A stretch of 64,000 nt of DNA from Macrosoma leucophasiata (taxonomy: Eukaryota; Arthropoda; Insecta; Lepidoptera; Hedylidae). The notes below the pieces were generated by a model that was not told the origin of the DNA, ran no database searches, and saw only the letters and a list, made by a program, of their open reading frames with translations. Position numbers and translations under genes: made by a program. The stretch is taken from contig JAWQUS010000009.1 of NCBI GenBank assembly GCA_036365455.1, positions 1,704,001 through 1,768,000 of the forward strand, read 5' to 3'. Positions 31,328-42,541 of the stretch are shown here, piece after piece (within the stretch, counting starts at the first letter, position 1; every line of letters starts with the position of its first letter).

Positions 31328-31882
31328 CAATTCTTGAGTTTAGACCGTTATACTGCCGTAATTTCTACAGTTTGCCTATTATTTCCCTGAGCTCCTAGAG
31401 CAATGAACGCTTGAGGGCATGTCGGATACTCGTCAAGATAAGGTTACGTAGTCATAATACAATTAAATTACCATTAACTAGCGCTAGCAGCGCACTACCA
31501 ATATATCTCTCTGATATTAGCTACACTGTGATTCAAATTGAGCGTACAGATGGCTGCGTTTTTGAAGTTTAATATGCAGAACAAAATCGAGGACGAATTG
31601 CCGATGCCTAGCTATTAGCGCTTCTACAGTATCTACAAATTAGTTATGGGATGCGCCATGTTTGATAATTTCCTGTTTTAATGCTCATTTCACGGCAATT
31701 ATGGAGGAGGTGAGATAATGACAAGAAATAAAACGTATTTCATCAACAGAATACATCCCAGCTCGGTTTGACTTCTGACTATATATTGCTACTTACTTCT
31801 GCTTGCTTTACTATGTATCCAATTGTAAGTCTGAACTAAATATTTTGTCTCGTTCTTTCACTGGAGATCTAGAGCTTAAAAG
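31328..31882. other. No gene seen
   Basis: Nothing recognisable. Confidence 0.4.
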
Positions 31883-32082
31883 GAAATTAAAAGGAAGACT
31901 ATCACACCTAAGTTGGCTTTACAAGTTTGCGAGTAATAGTCGACCAAATGCAATACTCGAAATTTTTTAATAACTCCATAGAAATTATTTATATATTTTT
32001 TTCATTACATTAATCAAACCTAAAAACTATGGAACCCTAACCCTACACTGCGCGTAGCCCGACACGCACTTGACCGGTTTTA
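31883..32082 (-). mobile_element. Family G fragment
   Basis: GAAATTAAAAGGAAGACTAT to GCACTTGACCGGTTTTA; the TCTG-bearing half is absent. Confidence 0.65.
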
Positions 32083-32237
32083 TACTGGAGAACAGGAGCT
32101 GTGTTTGTTTGTCATTCCTGTCCCTCAATCTTTCACTGTAGCAAAAGATCCAAAAAACTCAGCTAGGATTTTTTGGCGGATATCTAGTAAATAGAGCTTA
32201 CAAATCTTGTAACTAAAAATGAAATTAAACAAGTTTT

Positions 32238-32450
32238 ATCATCATCATCATCCCTTCGTCCGCACGTGAAGCGTAACAGAGGAAGAGGATGGTTCGGGGG
32301 TCGAGAAAGTCCTCATTCCCCGGGTCTATCTGCCCCCGAAGCATCGGGGGCGTGTTCTATAGAAGGGGATACTGGTATGCAGGGAAACTCACTGAGCGAG
32401 GGCATAACCTTTTTTTTTATTGTGTCTTTTTTGGGTAGCTCTTTCTTTTT
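32238..32450 (+). repeat. Family R GC-rich module
   Basis: ATC repeats, then CGTCCGCACGTGAAGCGTAA. One frame reads SPGLSAPEASGACS, then EGDTGMQGNSLSEGI, followed by a T-rich run. The same peptide pattern recurs at 57420 on the other strand. Possibly the 5' region of a LINE; unknown. Confidence 0.5.
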
Positions 32451-32466
32451 TTAATATAAAATTAAA

Positions 32467-32766
32467 AAATGTAACTTCACGCCTGTAATGCCCGAAGGGG
32501 TAGGCAGAGGCAAATGCATGCATTCAGACATACATGCAAACACGCACGATTCGCCGGTTACGTTTTGGCCCATGTAACAGGTGGCGAGCCTGTTGCCATC
32601 TCCGGGCACATTACCAAACTTCGAGGTACTAGGAAACTTCCAGAAAATGGGAAAATTTCCAATAGAACAAGAGATAAAGGATTTTAAACCGTTATCTCTG
32701 ATAGTCCCACAGGACCTCCGGCGTAATAGTAGTGGCCTTCTACCACTAGGCTACTGAGGCAGTTTA
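32467..32766 (-). mobile_element. Family B SINE, 14-bp target duplication
   Basis: AATATAAAATTAAA at 32453-32466 and 32767-32780. Tail GTAACTTCACGCCTGTAATG, head CACTAGGCTACTGAGGCAG. Confidence 0.9.
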
Positions 32767-33050
32767 AATATAAAATTAAACAAGGAAAATCGTATGACAA
32801 CCCTATCTTTAATCCTATCTTTTCCACCTACTTAAGTAAACTACAAATAGTGCTCTCAACTAGCGTAATAAAACTAAACAAAAGAATCTTCAAGCTCTGT
32901 TCGCAACAAATGTCTACTGTCTCAAAGGGAGCCAAGATAAAGCACTGCCATTTAAGGAGCATCCGGGTAATTAAAGATGAAGCATTGTATTTTTACAATT
33001 ACTGTTGTTTGTAAAGAAAAACTTGGTGCTGAAGAACAGATGTTTACTCA

Positions 33051-33641
33051 TTGTTTTATATTATTTCGCATTAACACATGCTTGTGAAATATATTTTATT
33101 TAACGAAAAATGGAAAGAAAAATTTGACTTCAGGCGAGACTCGAACTCGCGGCCTACTGGGAATCTCATCCAGCCGCTCTTCCAATTGAGCTACTGAAGT
33201 CCTGCCCGATTTGTCAAATCTTTCCTTCACATTTATTGCATTGCTTTATGGTAGCAGCAGCGCCATCTATTGCCAACTATGCTAGTTAGGCAACCGATAT
33301 AATAGACTTTGCAGTTTATTGAATATCGTAAAGAAGTCGCTTTTAATAAATTTTTATTTTTTATATTATTTCGCATTAACACATGCTTGTGAAAAATATT
33401 TTATTTAACGAAAAATGGAAAGAAAAGTCTATTATATCGGTTGCCTAACTAGCATAGTGGACAATAGATGGCGCTGCTGCTACCATAAAGCAATGCAATA
33501 AATGTGAAGGAAAGATTTGACAAATCGGGCAGGACTTCAGTAGCTCAATTGGAAGAGCGGCTGAACTAGATCCCCAGTAGGCCGCGAGTTCGAGTCTCGC
33601 CTGAAGTCAAATTTTTCTTTCCATTTTTCGTTAAATAAAAT
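33051..33641. mobile_element. Family C inverted dimer, single 13-bp target duplication
   Basis: AGATGTTTACTCA flanks the whole unit at 33038-33050 and 33642-33654. Inside are a 5' head (CATTAACACATGCTTGTGAA), an inverted body with the tRNA-like block (about 33120-33335), then the head again and a direct body (about 33361-33641). The direct tRNA-like block near 33534-33609 has matching acceptor arms GACTTCA and TGAAGTC. It was inserted as one piece. Confidence 0.85.
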
Positions 33642-33739
33642 AGATGTTTACTCAGACTAAACACATGCCTACTTTTGAATACAAAGAGTTAAGTGTGGTA
33701 AGCAAGCTGGTAGGTGACTCTGAAGAGATGATATAAGAT

Positions 33740-33875
33740 ATGAAACAAATTAACATGCCATTCACATTAATGTACGAATATTGCAACTTATAGATATCTA
33801 CACCAAAACAGGCTGCAGATTCATGGCCAAAATAAGGCTATTATAACTCTGTGATTATTATGCTCTGATATTGGA
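33740..33875 (-). mobile_element. Decayed family A 3' half
   Basis: AACATGCCATTCACATTAAT and TAGATATCTACACCAAAA are the recognisable parts. Confidence 0.4.
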
Positions 33876-34077
33876 ATAGTGGTCATTGTATTATTATTCC
33901 CGACATAACGATGACGTTATGTGTATTACATAAAAATTTGCTCATAAAACCTAGTATGTCTTCGCGACTCGCGAGCCTATATACCGCGAATATTATTATC
34001 AACCTCAAGTTGCGGTCGCTTTTCAGCGTCTGTAGTTTCGAGACTGATTTTAAATTATATTTTTTTAATATAATCGT

Positions 34078-34293
34078 TTAACTGGCTCGGTAGCCTAGTA
34101 GTAGCAGGCCACTACTACTACGCTGAGGCCCTGGGTTCGATTCCCGGGTAGGGGGTAATCAGAGATAATGGTGTAAAGTCTTTTATCTCTGGTTCTATTT
34201 ATTTATATCGTGGGTGTTTGCATGTATGATTGAATGCATACATTAACCTCTGCCTACCCCTTCGGGGATTACAGGAGTGAAGTTACGTTACAT
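34078..34293 (+). mobile_element. Family B SINE with internal deletion
   Basis: 9-bp direct repeat TATAATCGT at 34069-34077 and 34294-34302. About 95 bases of the body are missing between CTCTGGTTCTATT and ATCGTGGGTGTTTGCATG. Confidence 0.85.
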
Positions 34294-34302
34294 TATAATC
34301 GT

Positions 34303-34539
34303 GATAAATTTAGAAGTAAAAATTAAACCATACAATTTTTAACTCGAGCAGTGGTTACACAAAAGCTATGGGACCTTTGCTTTTGACGCAAGAATCTACT
34401 GTCTTCACCATAATTATATTTTCTTACACTATCGTTGTTTGCCAGCCAATTTTACACTGTAATTTGTGAATATTTTAAACTATAAAGATATTGTAGCAGA
34501 CAAATCCTCAGTGAACAGATAGTCTATACAAATAAATAA
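34303..34539. other. No gene seen
   Basis: Nothing recognisable. Confidence 0.4.
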
Positions 34540-34858
34540 AATTGGAGTGTCTGTTTGTAGGTAATATAAAAATAACCGCTTTTTACTAAATGCATATGTA
34601 CGAGTATGTATACACGGTCCATATACCAAAACAAACCGTCCGTCCGTCCGTCCGTCTGTCTGTCTGTCTGTCCGTCTGTCTGTTTAGCGGGGCTAATCTT
34701 GGGAACGGCTTTACCGATTTTGACGGGACTTTCATCGGTAGATAGCTGATGTTATAAGGAGTAACTTAGGCTTTTAACTAGCTGCGCCCACGACTTCGTC
34801 CGGGTAGATACTGAACAATCATAAATTCTCACGCGGGCGAAGTCGCGGGCACAGCTAG
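34540..34858 (+). mobile_element. Helitron-like element (family H) with (GTCC/GTCT)n
   Basis: AAATTGGAGTGTCTGTTTGT, a tetranucleotide tract at 34637-34684, GGGAACGGCTTTACCGATTT, and the end GTCGCGGGCACAGCTAG followed by T. The 5' border is uncertain. Confidence 0.7.
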
Positions 34859-34859
34859 T

Positions 34860-35379
34860 ATATTAATATATCCGGAGGGATCATCGCCGCTATTTCGAAC
34901 TTTATTAAATAGCGGATTCAGTCCAAACAACAGGTTTATTTACTTTGTTTAATAGAAACAGCTTATTTCTAGTAATAGACAATGCCGAGTAGTTTTGGAA
35001 AGTCAATTAATACCTTTTTGATTATCTGTCAGATCGAACGAAGGCTGTGGGCTGGTTGATGGCCTGTTAAAGGTGGTTTCTCATATTATTCTGTAGTAAT
35101 ACTGTTAGGTTTTCATAAGCAATGCCAATCATATCACCAACCACCACCGCGGCGCGAATTCAAAACACGCGCCAACGAGCTCCGTGTCGTGCCTAAACCA
35201 AGGAGTTCGTGGCACCTTCATACGTCGAGGCGACACTAGCGCCACGTGGCTAGCGGTGTCGAGAGAAAACACTTACTTGCCAAAAAATTGCCGCTAATTC
35301 GAAGTGCATATTTTTGGGAATAAATTGAATAAATTCGCTGTTATTAGAGGTACGTACTCTGATTAATCGCACTTCATCA
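34860..35379. other. No gene seen
   Basis: Contains GC-richer sequence at 35145-35260 without a domain that I recognise. Confidence 0.4.
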
Positions 35380-35429
35380 TCTGGGCCTACCCCGTTAGGG
35401 ACCTGGCGTGAAGATACATACATACATAC
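35380..35429 (+). mobile_element. Family M 3' tip
   Basis: CTACCCCGTTAGGGACCTGG, GCGTGAAGATACATACATAC: the last 50 bases of the LINE only. Confidence 0.65.
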
Positions 35430-35625
35430 CATCTGGGCCATGATGCAATTGCATAACTCTGCCTAAAACCCATTTCAGAGGTGGAGCCGAATCAGAATGA
35501 ATAAGAACCAGAATAATTACAATAAATTGAAGTCCTAAACTTAGTCTAATTAAGTCCTTAACTGGACAAATACATTGAGTGAGAGATGTTACACCAAATC
35601 CATTACAGAAATCACAATTAACATT

Positions 35626-35908
35626 TGCTGGTGGTAGAATCCCAGTGTAGGGAGTCGAGGGCGTAGGCATCACCGTATTACCTAATTTATCAACCGCTAA
35701 GTGGTAGTGTTCAGCACTATCGTGTTCCGGTTAGATGGTAATGTATGCCCCCGTAGCAACTATCACAGACATAATTTCTAAGGTCTCAGGGATGGCACAC
35801 ATCTACACTTCGGCATAAAATTTTTGTGTAGATGTCTATAGGCTGCAGTCATCACTTAAAATCTATGTGAACTACATGCTTGTTTGCCATCTTGATTACA
35901 TAAAAAAG
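35626..35908 (+). mobile_element. Family A copy, subfamily 2
   Basis: TTGCTGGTGGTAGAATCCC to TACATAAAAAAG. Full length with scattered changes. Confidence 0.8.
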
Positions 35909-35971
35909 CAGTGTCCACCTGTCACAAAATACTTTATCAAATCTGACTAATTTGCGTGAACGTAATCAAGT

Positions 35972-36011
35972 AAACAAACACAATCTTCAGCTTTATTACG
36001 TTAGTATAGAT
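35972..36011 (-). mobile_element. Helitron 5' end scrap (family H)
   Basis: In reverse TCTATACTAACGTAATAAAG after A; only the first 40 bases. Confidence 0.45.
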
Positions 36012-36592
36012 TTCCAGTAAACCACGACCGAAGAGCGAACCACAGCGAACCAGGAAATATGTAACAAAACAGTTAGCGTTCAGCAATACGTTACTAAGTT
36101 TGTTTCACAAACCGTGCGGTGCGTTATTTATGAGATTGGTTTGTTCTGTGTCGAGAATGCTATAGATATTTGAAACGGTGTTGAATTACTAAATATTTGT
36201 TTGAAAGTTATTGCTATAATAATAATAATAATGGGGGGGGGAGGGGCAGAGCAGCTTGTAACGAGCTGTTGGTGAGTAGCGACACAAAATATTTAATTCC
36301 AAATAGCCAATGCCCGTCATTCTTTTGGTCGGCAATTTTCAACGAGTTTCGTTTCAAAATTGAATGAACCGACATGTCAACTGAAAACTTTTCAGTCGGT
36401 TTCCTTGCGGCCATGGCCTAGACTAGACGGATCGCTCGGGTCACGGCCTCCGGGTCATTAACCGTCGATACCACCCACGCCTATGCAGGTTCCAACTTCA
36501 CAGGTAATATGTTTAAGTGTCGTGTCCAGAGGTTAACGTCTGCGTAAAGTCATGGATTATTATTTATTAATTCACTGGACTAACCGGGTCGT
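36012..36592. other. No gene seen; family D scrap
   Basis: (ATA)n then a G8 run near 36233. CACTGGACTAACCGGGTCGTC at 36571 is a scrap of a family D head. Confidence 0.4.
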
Positions 36593-36778
36593 CGAAAGAT
36601 GAGTTGCCACTCTTGAGGCCTAAGGTGGTATGCCTCTGAGCCGGAAATTACGGGGCCGCACATTACCATCTGACCGGAACACGATAGTGCTGAACACTAC
36701 CATTTAGCGGCAAGTATATTAGGTAATACGGAGGTGATTACGCCCGCGAGCTCCGTCACTGGAGCTCTACCACCAGTA
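36593..36778 (-). mobile_element. Family A copy, 3' end missing
   Basis: AAGATGAGTTGCCACTCTTG to CTCTACCACCAGTAG. Mostly subfamily 1. Confidence 0.8.
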
Positions 36779-36938
36779 GAATAATAATAAATAATAATAA
36801 TTGATGAATCTGCTCTTATTGATAATTTTTCACCATTAGAATAAATGTTTAATTGACATCTAACGTACAAGTACATTTTTTATTCCAGGAACCATTCCTG
36901 ATGTATACCTACGTAGACACAGCACCTGAAAAATCCGT

Positions 36939-37161
36939 TACTTCACGCCTGTAAACTCTGAAGGGTAAGGCAGAACTAAATGCATGCATTGAAGTAAATC
37001 TGAGGCACTGGGAAACTTCCAGAAAATGGAAAAATCCAAATAGAACCAGTGATAAAGGATTTCACACCTTTATATCTGGTAGTCTCCTACCTGGGACTCG
37101 AACCCCAACCCCAACGTAGCAGTAAGCAGTGGCCTGCTACCATTCTACTGAGGCAGTTTAA
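36939..37161 (-). mobile_element. Family B SINE with internal deletion
   Basis: GTTACTTCACGCCTGTAAAC to TCTACTGAGGCAGTTT; about 90 bases of the body are lost and the B box is damaged. Confidence 0.75.
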
Positions 37162-37439
37162 ATCCTTATTTATCTATTTTACCGGAAAACGTATTGTCAA
37201 CTACGAAACAAAAACGTGTGATTTCCATTTAATTATAGAAACAAAAAAATAATATAATTAAATGTGCCCGTAATTGTCGCAATCGAGTTAATTGTCTTTA
37301 ATTGAACAAAACAGCAAATTCTATTGTTATTTATAGAAGTTATGTAACGGAGTGCTAGGATTTTAATCAAGATCAATCTGAATACCTTGAGTCTTGGATT
37401 GATTTTATATTTATTTAACTAGGCAAAGCATGTTTTTTT

Positions 37440-37512
37440 TTTAATGGATTTATGTAAGCCGCTCGTCTCGAGACGTTACTAGTCTACTTTACCGGGCAAT
37501 TAGTAAGCGCTA
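37440..37512 (-). mobile_element. Family Q scrap
   Basis: CTCGTCTCGAGACGTTACTAG and ACTTTACCGGGCAATTAGTA, as at 45801. Confidence 0.5.
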
Positions 37513-37625
37513 AGTGCCTTTTCACATGAACAGGTCGCCGGCGCCGACTGTCCGGTATTCTAACACATTCGGGATAAATTCCGATGCTAAATCTGAAAGC
37601 TGAAAAGTACATGGCCATGGCCATA

Positions 37626-37775
37626 CACTAAGGGCGAGATTCACAGACCGCACTACGACTTTACTTTCAAGCAAAGTACGCTTCGAACTGTCAAATCCCA
37701 TACTGTACTGACAGTTCTAAGCATACTTTGCTCAAAGTAAAGTCATACTGCGGTCTGTGAATCTCACCATTAGTG
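37626..37775. mobile_element. Family J foldback, full length
   Basis: Starts CACTAAGGGCGAGATTCACA and ends TGAATCTCACCATTAGTG, mutually complementary with two mismatches. Confidence 0.85.
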
Positions 37776-37967
37776 TGAGATTCACAGACCGCACTACGAC
37801 TTAACTTTGAGCAAAGTACACTTAGGGCGAGATTCACAGACCGCACTACGACTTTACTTTCGAGCAAAGTACGCTTCGAACTGTCAAAACCCATACATTT
37901 CTGACAGTTCTAAGCATACTTTGCCCAAAGTAAAGTCGTAGTGCGGTTTGTGAATCTTACCCTTAGA
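37769..37967. mobile_element. Two further family J units, one inside the other
   Basis: A left half-unit from 37769 to about 37822 is broken by a complete unit from about 37821 (TTAGGGCGAGATTCACAG) to 37967 (TGAATCTTACCCTTAG). Confidence 0.75.
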
Positions 37968-38063
37968 CGCCGGGTATTCGGCGCCGGTTACCCGGAAACC
38001 GGTTCATGTGAAAAGGCACTAACAGTAGGTCGTAACACACGACCGAATTCGGTCCAGTGGACC

Positions 38064-38118
38064 AAATGCGGTGGTGCCTACGCCCGCGAGCTCCGTCACT
38101 GGGGCTCTATCACCAGTA
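38064..38118 (-). mobile_element. Family A 5' fragment
   Basis: AATGCGGTGGTGCCTACGCC to CTCTATCACCAGTAAAA. Confidence 0.75.
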
Positions 38119-38194
38119 AAAGATAAGAAAATTGTTTCTATAAATTTAAGTAAATTCAAATTGCTGTTCATTTCACTGACACTCACTCACATTT

Positions 38195-38505
38195 AACTGC
38201 CTCGGTAGCCTAGTGGTAGCAGGCCACTACAACTACGTTGGCTTCCTGGGCTCGATTCCTGGGTAGGGGGTTATCAGAGATAATGGTGTAAAGTCCTTTA
38301 TCTCTGGTCCTATTGGGATTTTTCCATTTTCTGAAAATTTCCCAGTACCTTGAAGTTTGTTAATGTGCCCGGAGATGTTAACAGGCTCGCCACCTGTTAC
38401 ATGGGCCAAAACGTAACCGGCGAATCGTGTGTTTGCATGTATGTTTGAATGCATGCATTTACCTCTGCCTACCCCTTCGGGGATTACAGGTGTGAAGTTA
38501 CGTTT
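38195..38505 (+). mobile_element. Family B SINE, full length
   Basis: TAACTGCCTCGGTAGCCTAG to CAGGTGTGAAGTTACGT. B box is GGCTCGATTCC. No clear target duplication. Confidence 0.85.
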
Positions 38506-38788
38506 CATTTCAAATACAACATGTCTCGCCCCAACTTTGCTAGAAATACTTTTTAGTATGTATGTATGAAGGCAACTCCGATAACATTAAGAAGATTGCA
38601 CGGAATAATTTGAATGGTGCGGTGAGCTAGCTCTTAGAATGCAAACTTTTAAGCCAGCGAGTTCTGCTATCCATGAATAATTCTGTACGGCTGTTGCAAT
38701 ATTATACGGAACCCGCAGAAATACGATAAGTATAACAAAAATTTACAAATCTTATCTATTTGCCTCTAAACATTAATAACGCTTTAAC
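38506..38788. other. No gene seen
   Basis: Nothing recognisable. Confidence 0.4.
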
Positions 38789-39303
38789 TTTTACTGGTGG
38801 TAGAACTTCTGCGATGGAGCTCACGGGTGTAGGCACCACCGCATTACCTAATATAATTGCCGCTAAATGGTAGTGTTCAACACTATCGTGTTCCGGTCAG
38901 GTGGTAATGTACGACCCTGTAATTTTCGGCACAGAGGCATAACAGCTTAGGCCTCAGGAGTGGTAACGCATCTGCACTGCAATGACGACCCAGTTGGTCC
39001 AGTGGTGTGAGACGACCGCTTAATTCGAAGGGTAGCGGGTTCGATCCCCGCACCGGGACAAATATTTGTATGGTCTACAGATATTTGTTTCGGGTCTGGG
39101 TGTTTGTGTATGTGTTGTCGGTGTACAACGGTACCCACGACACAGTTTCATACCTAATGTGGGGCTGTGAGTGTAAGCGTATTTTATTTATTTTTATTTT
39201 ATTTCGACCTTGGTCTTTTTGTGGGTGTCTATAGGCTGCAATAATCACTTAACATCAATGTGAACTTAATGCTAGTTTGCCACTTTCATTACATACAAAA
39301 AAA
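38789..39303 (+). mobile_element. Family A copy split by a family D SINE
   Basis: Parts 38789-38978 and 39204-39303 join to one subfamily 1 copy. The break lies at GCATCTGCA/TTTTGACC of the family. Confidence 0.85.
38979..39203 (+). mobile_element. Family D SINE, nested
   Basis: Head GACGACCCAGTTGGTCCAGT, B box GGGTTCGATCCCCGCACCG, then TATGGTCTACAGATATTTG, GGGTCTGGGTGTTTGTG, and the tail TGAGTGTAAGCGTATTTTA with A/T-rich end. Confidence 0.85.
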
Positions 39304-39796
39304 CCTGCTATTACCAACAATACAGGTACTGTTTCGGCGGACAGTAATAATGATCAATTATTTCTTATGCAACCTAAGAAGTATACTTTGATAATTCAGC
39401 GAAATACATTGCCCGTACGTTGTACGTATGTATACTGTGGTTGTATGTACCACGCAATACCGTCTGGTCATATGTCACGTACAACAAGATAAAATCATAC
39501 ATTTTTCAATTTTGTATTTGTTTCACGTAATTCCTTCGGGTGCGAAGTTCAAATGCTGACTTAGAAAGATAAAAGGCTCGATTTTCAATTTTATTTCTCT
39601 GCTGCTATAAAATTTTATTACATTTTCTTCTGTCTGCGTTGATGCTATAAATTGAGGCGTCGCAAAATGCATTGAATGAGTGACAATATTTAGTAATGTA
39701 ATGTCATTCAATTTCGAATAGTTGTACTGTCTACTTTAACGCTTTTCGGACTAAATCGGGAAATCTACCAGCAAATACCTAGATAATGAACTTAAA
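39304..39796. other. No gene seen
   Basis: A 71-codon frame at 39277-39492 has no domain. Confidence 0.4.
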
Positions 39797-40168
39797 TAAA
39801 AATGTACGTCCCTGTAATTTCCGGCACAGAGGCATAACACCTAAGGCGTCAAGAGTGGTAACGCATCTGCATTTTTTACTGGTGGTAGAGCTCCAGTGAC
39901 GGAGCTCGCGGGCGTAGGCACAGTTCACATTGATGTTAATTGATGACTGCAGCCTACAGACATCTACACAAAAACCACCAAAATGCAGATGTGTTGCCAC
40001 ACCTGAGACCTAAGTTGTCATATCTCTGTGATAGTTATTTCGGGGCCATACATTACCATCTAACCGGCACACGATAGAGCTGAACACGACCATTTAGCGG
40101 CAGATAAATTAGGTAATGCGGTGGTGCCTACGCCCCCAGCTCCTTTACTGAAACTCTACCATCAGAAA
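39797..40168. mobile_element. Three joined family A pieces
   Basis: 39797-39873 is the middle of a plus copy; 39874-39921 is the 5' start of another plus copy (ACTGGTGGTAGAGCTCCAGT); 39920-40168 is a nearly complete minus subfamily 2 copy. The joins are abrupt, pointing to insertion of one copy into another and later deletion. Confidence 0.75.
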
Positions 40169-40611
40169 ATACCTACTGCTTGTTTTGTTTTTTTACGGCT
40201 GTTATAAATTAAATATATTGTCAGAAATAATCGTATCATTCTTCGTTCACTAGTGGAATTCTACATCTAAAACCTCTAGCTTTCTTGAATATATGTCTGT
40301 GCCTATATACCTGTGCCTATATACTCATATTATTAAACTACCCCTATTGAAAAGTATCTAGGTGACAGCGAAGCCCTCAACAAATTAAACCCAAACAGAA
40401 GCTTTTAAAGAAAACAATAAAATTGACTGTTGAAGAAAAAAGTGTTTTTATTTCAATAAAAGGTAACAAATAAAAAGAAAAAAGAATTAAACATATTTTT
40501 CCTACTATTAATGTGATGGGTTGTGCTTGTTTCTTTACATATGGAGTCAATTTAGGAGTAATTTGGACAAATTTTACCTTAATTCTGACTCGGCATCAAG
40601 CCGATTTATAG
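40169..40611. other. No gene seen
   Basis: AT-rich; nothing recognised. Confidence 0.4.
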
Positions 40612-40690
40612 TAAATCTTGTCGAACCCCCTGCCGTCGAATGGCGAACCCCTTCGGAGGGTTCGCGTACCCCACTTTGAGAAACACTGTA
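40612..40690 (-). mobile_element. hAT-type terminal fragment
   Basis: In reverse CAGTGTTTCTCAAAGTGGGG, TACGCGAACCCTCCG. This start is characteristic of hAT element ends. Only one end is visible. Confidence 0.6.
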
Positions 40691-40709
40691 TTATACCATC
40701 CATGGGAAC

Positions 40710-41002
40710 CATGGAGCAACACGGGCCACCGGCCGCGGCGGACTGGAGGGGATCTTCCATAGCGTTTATTACCGATGCAAAACAGTCTGTCATTTTTTGC
40801 GGGGGGAAATGCGTGCGACCCACACGCACACTACAAAAATCTTCTATTACTATAAAACTCACGCCTAGACTTTAACAAAACACAGAAACAATTTCACGCA
40901 CACATTTAAACATCTAGGCTACGGGTATAGGCCCATTTGGGCTTGTACTTTGACAGAGGGGAAACCTTGCATATGGCTACTCCCCCCCGGTGTTGCTCTA
41001 TG
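40710..41002. mobile_element. Family L element, uninterrupted copy
   Basis: CATGGAGCAACACGGGCCAC to GGTGTTGCTCTATG, 293 bp. It gives the empty sites for both insertions in the other L copies. No clear target duplication here. Confidence 0.8.
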
Positions 41003-41040
41003 ATAAATAACAATTAAAAAAAAAATAATCAAAAAAAAAA

Positions 41041-41215
41041 GTGCATGAAGTCTCCTTCAGCGAGTTCCCTGGATGAGATGCTGGCACGCAGGGGAACCCC
41101 GACGTCTCTGGGCCAGATAAGCCCGGGGAAGGAGGACATTCCCTGACCCCTGAACCATCCCCCCTCCCCTTCTGATGCGCTTCACGCGCGGAAGGAGGAT
41201 TTTTTTAAATAATTA
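41041..41215 (-). repeat. Family R GC-rich module
   Basis: CTCCTTCAGCGAGTTCCCTG, AGATAAGCCCGGGGAAGGAG, CTTCACGCGCGGAAGGAGG. Reverse of the 32238 unit. Confidence 0.5.
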
Positions 41216-41344
41216 ATTTTATTATTTATTATATTTATTTATTCAATAACAATTTACATTGTGTTTGAAAGGTATTAAATAATTAATTACAAATGCACTA
41301 TTTCATTAAGTCCATTATACAAAATATTTTAAAGTGTACGATGT

Positions 41345-41430
41345 CGTTTCTGATGTAAATTACATGGATGATGAATAAACAGTCAGATGAGAACTGTGTG
41401 CTTGTTTTACAGTTTCATGACATAAAAAGC
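41345..41430 (+). mobile_element. Decayed family A 3' end
   Basis: GAGAACTGTGTGCTTGTTTT and CATGACATAAAAAG. Weak. Confidence 0.35.
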
Positions 41431-41642
41431 AGATTGTATCGCCACGTACGTGACTCGGTAGGTACAATATGGATGGACAATGTGTGATGTTGCAACGTAT
41501 GGAAACGGATTTTGTTGGCTCATCATAGTGTGTATGTTATGATGAATCGGAAGTAAATAGGTACCTACTTTGTATATAATGCTGTCTCTCATTGTGCTTA
41601 ATTGATGTGATTACACACAGTAACTGTACACAAAGCAACTTA

Positions 41643-41823
41643 TAAATTGTTTTTATATTATTTCGCATTAACACATGCTTGTGAAATATATTTTATTTTT
41701 AAAGACAAATCGGGCAGGGCTTCAGTAGCTCAATTGGAAGAGCGGCTGGACTAGATTCCCAGTAGGTCGCGAGTTCGAGTCTCGCCTGAAGTCAAATTTT
41801 TCTTTCCATTTTTCTTTAAAAAT
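41643..41823 (+). mobile_element. Family C element, short form, 11-bp target duplication
   Basis: AAAGCAACTTA at 41632-41642 and 41824-41834. Head CATTAACACATGCTTGTGAA, then directly AAATCGGGCAGGGCTTCAGT and the tRNA-like block (41722-41793), then the TTTCTTTCCATTTTTC tail. The 5' body is deleted. Confidence 0.9.
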
Positions 41824-41843
41824 AAAGCAACTTACAAGTTATG

Positions 41844-42117
41844 TATTTTTTTTTCTGTAATCGAAGTGGTAAACATAGATAAAATTCATATTGATGTTAA
41901 GTGATGACTGCAGCCTATAGACACCCACACAAAGATCAAGGTCAAAATCCAGATACGTTACCACTCCTGAGGCCTCAGTTGTCTCTGTGCCGGAAATTAC
42001 AGGGCCGTAAATTGCCACCTGACCGGAAAACGATAGTGCTGAACACTACCATTTAGCGACAAGTATGGTAATGCGATGGTGAGCTCTGTCTATGGAGCTC
42101 TACCACCAGTAGAATTT
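41844..42117 (-). mobile_element. Family A copy, subfamily 1
   Basis: TATTTTTTTTTCTGTAATCG to CTCTACCACCAGTAGAA; small deletions near the 5' end. Confidence 0.8.
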
Positions 42118-42346
42118 TTTATTGTTGGACGCTGCTGCCCCACCCCACGATATTGTATTTACTAACACCTATTGGAATGATTGGAAACCATTGTTTAGTA
42201 GACTCGTTTTGTAATTGGTTAAAAGATAAAGAGAACTGAAACGAGGAAGACGTGTAAATCATTGTTTTAGTGAAGTGGGCATGGCATGGAGTTTTTCCGT
42301 TCTTTTTTAAGCTATTTCTCAGAATCCAAATATTTCCAAAAATTAC

Positions 42347-42520
42347 ATATTTTTTTAATGAAGTGGCAAACAACCTTACAGTTTACATTGATGGTAAATA
42401 ATGCTAAGCCTTTTTACATTTACATAAGACTAGAGATTTCAATGTAGATGCGTTGCCACTCCTGAGGTCTAAGGTATTATTGGTACTTCTTTACCGGAAA
42501 TTACAGAGCCGTACATATGT
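42347..42520 (-). mobile_element. Family A 3' half
   Basis: TTTTTTTAATGAAGTGGCAA through ACAGAGCCGTACATA. Confidence 0.7.
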
Positions 42521-42541
42521 ATAGAAATTTCAATGTGTTCC

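Larger units (their letters stand above)
37513..38020. mobile_element. Outer foldback element hosting nested family J copies
   Basis: Left end AGTGCCTTTTCACATGAAC and right end GTTCATGTGAAAAGGCACT are exact inverted repeats, continuing imperfectly into GGCGCCGG-like sequence. TA dinucleotides are possible target sites. Family J copies fill 37626-37967. Confidence 0.8.

Noticed and set aside
33534..33609. A tRNA gene
   Set aside because: The tRNA-like fold with good acceptor and T arms is part of repeat family C, present also at 8450, 33130 and 41722 with damage; the T-rich tail and target duplications show a retroposed element.
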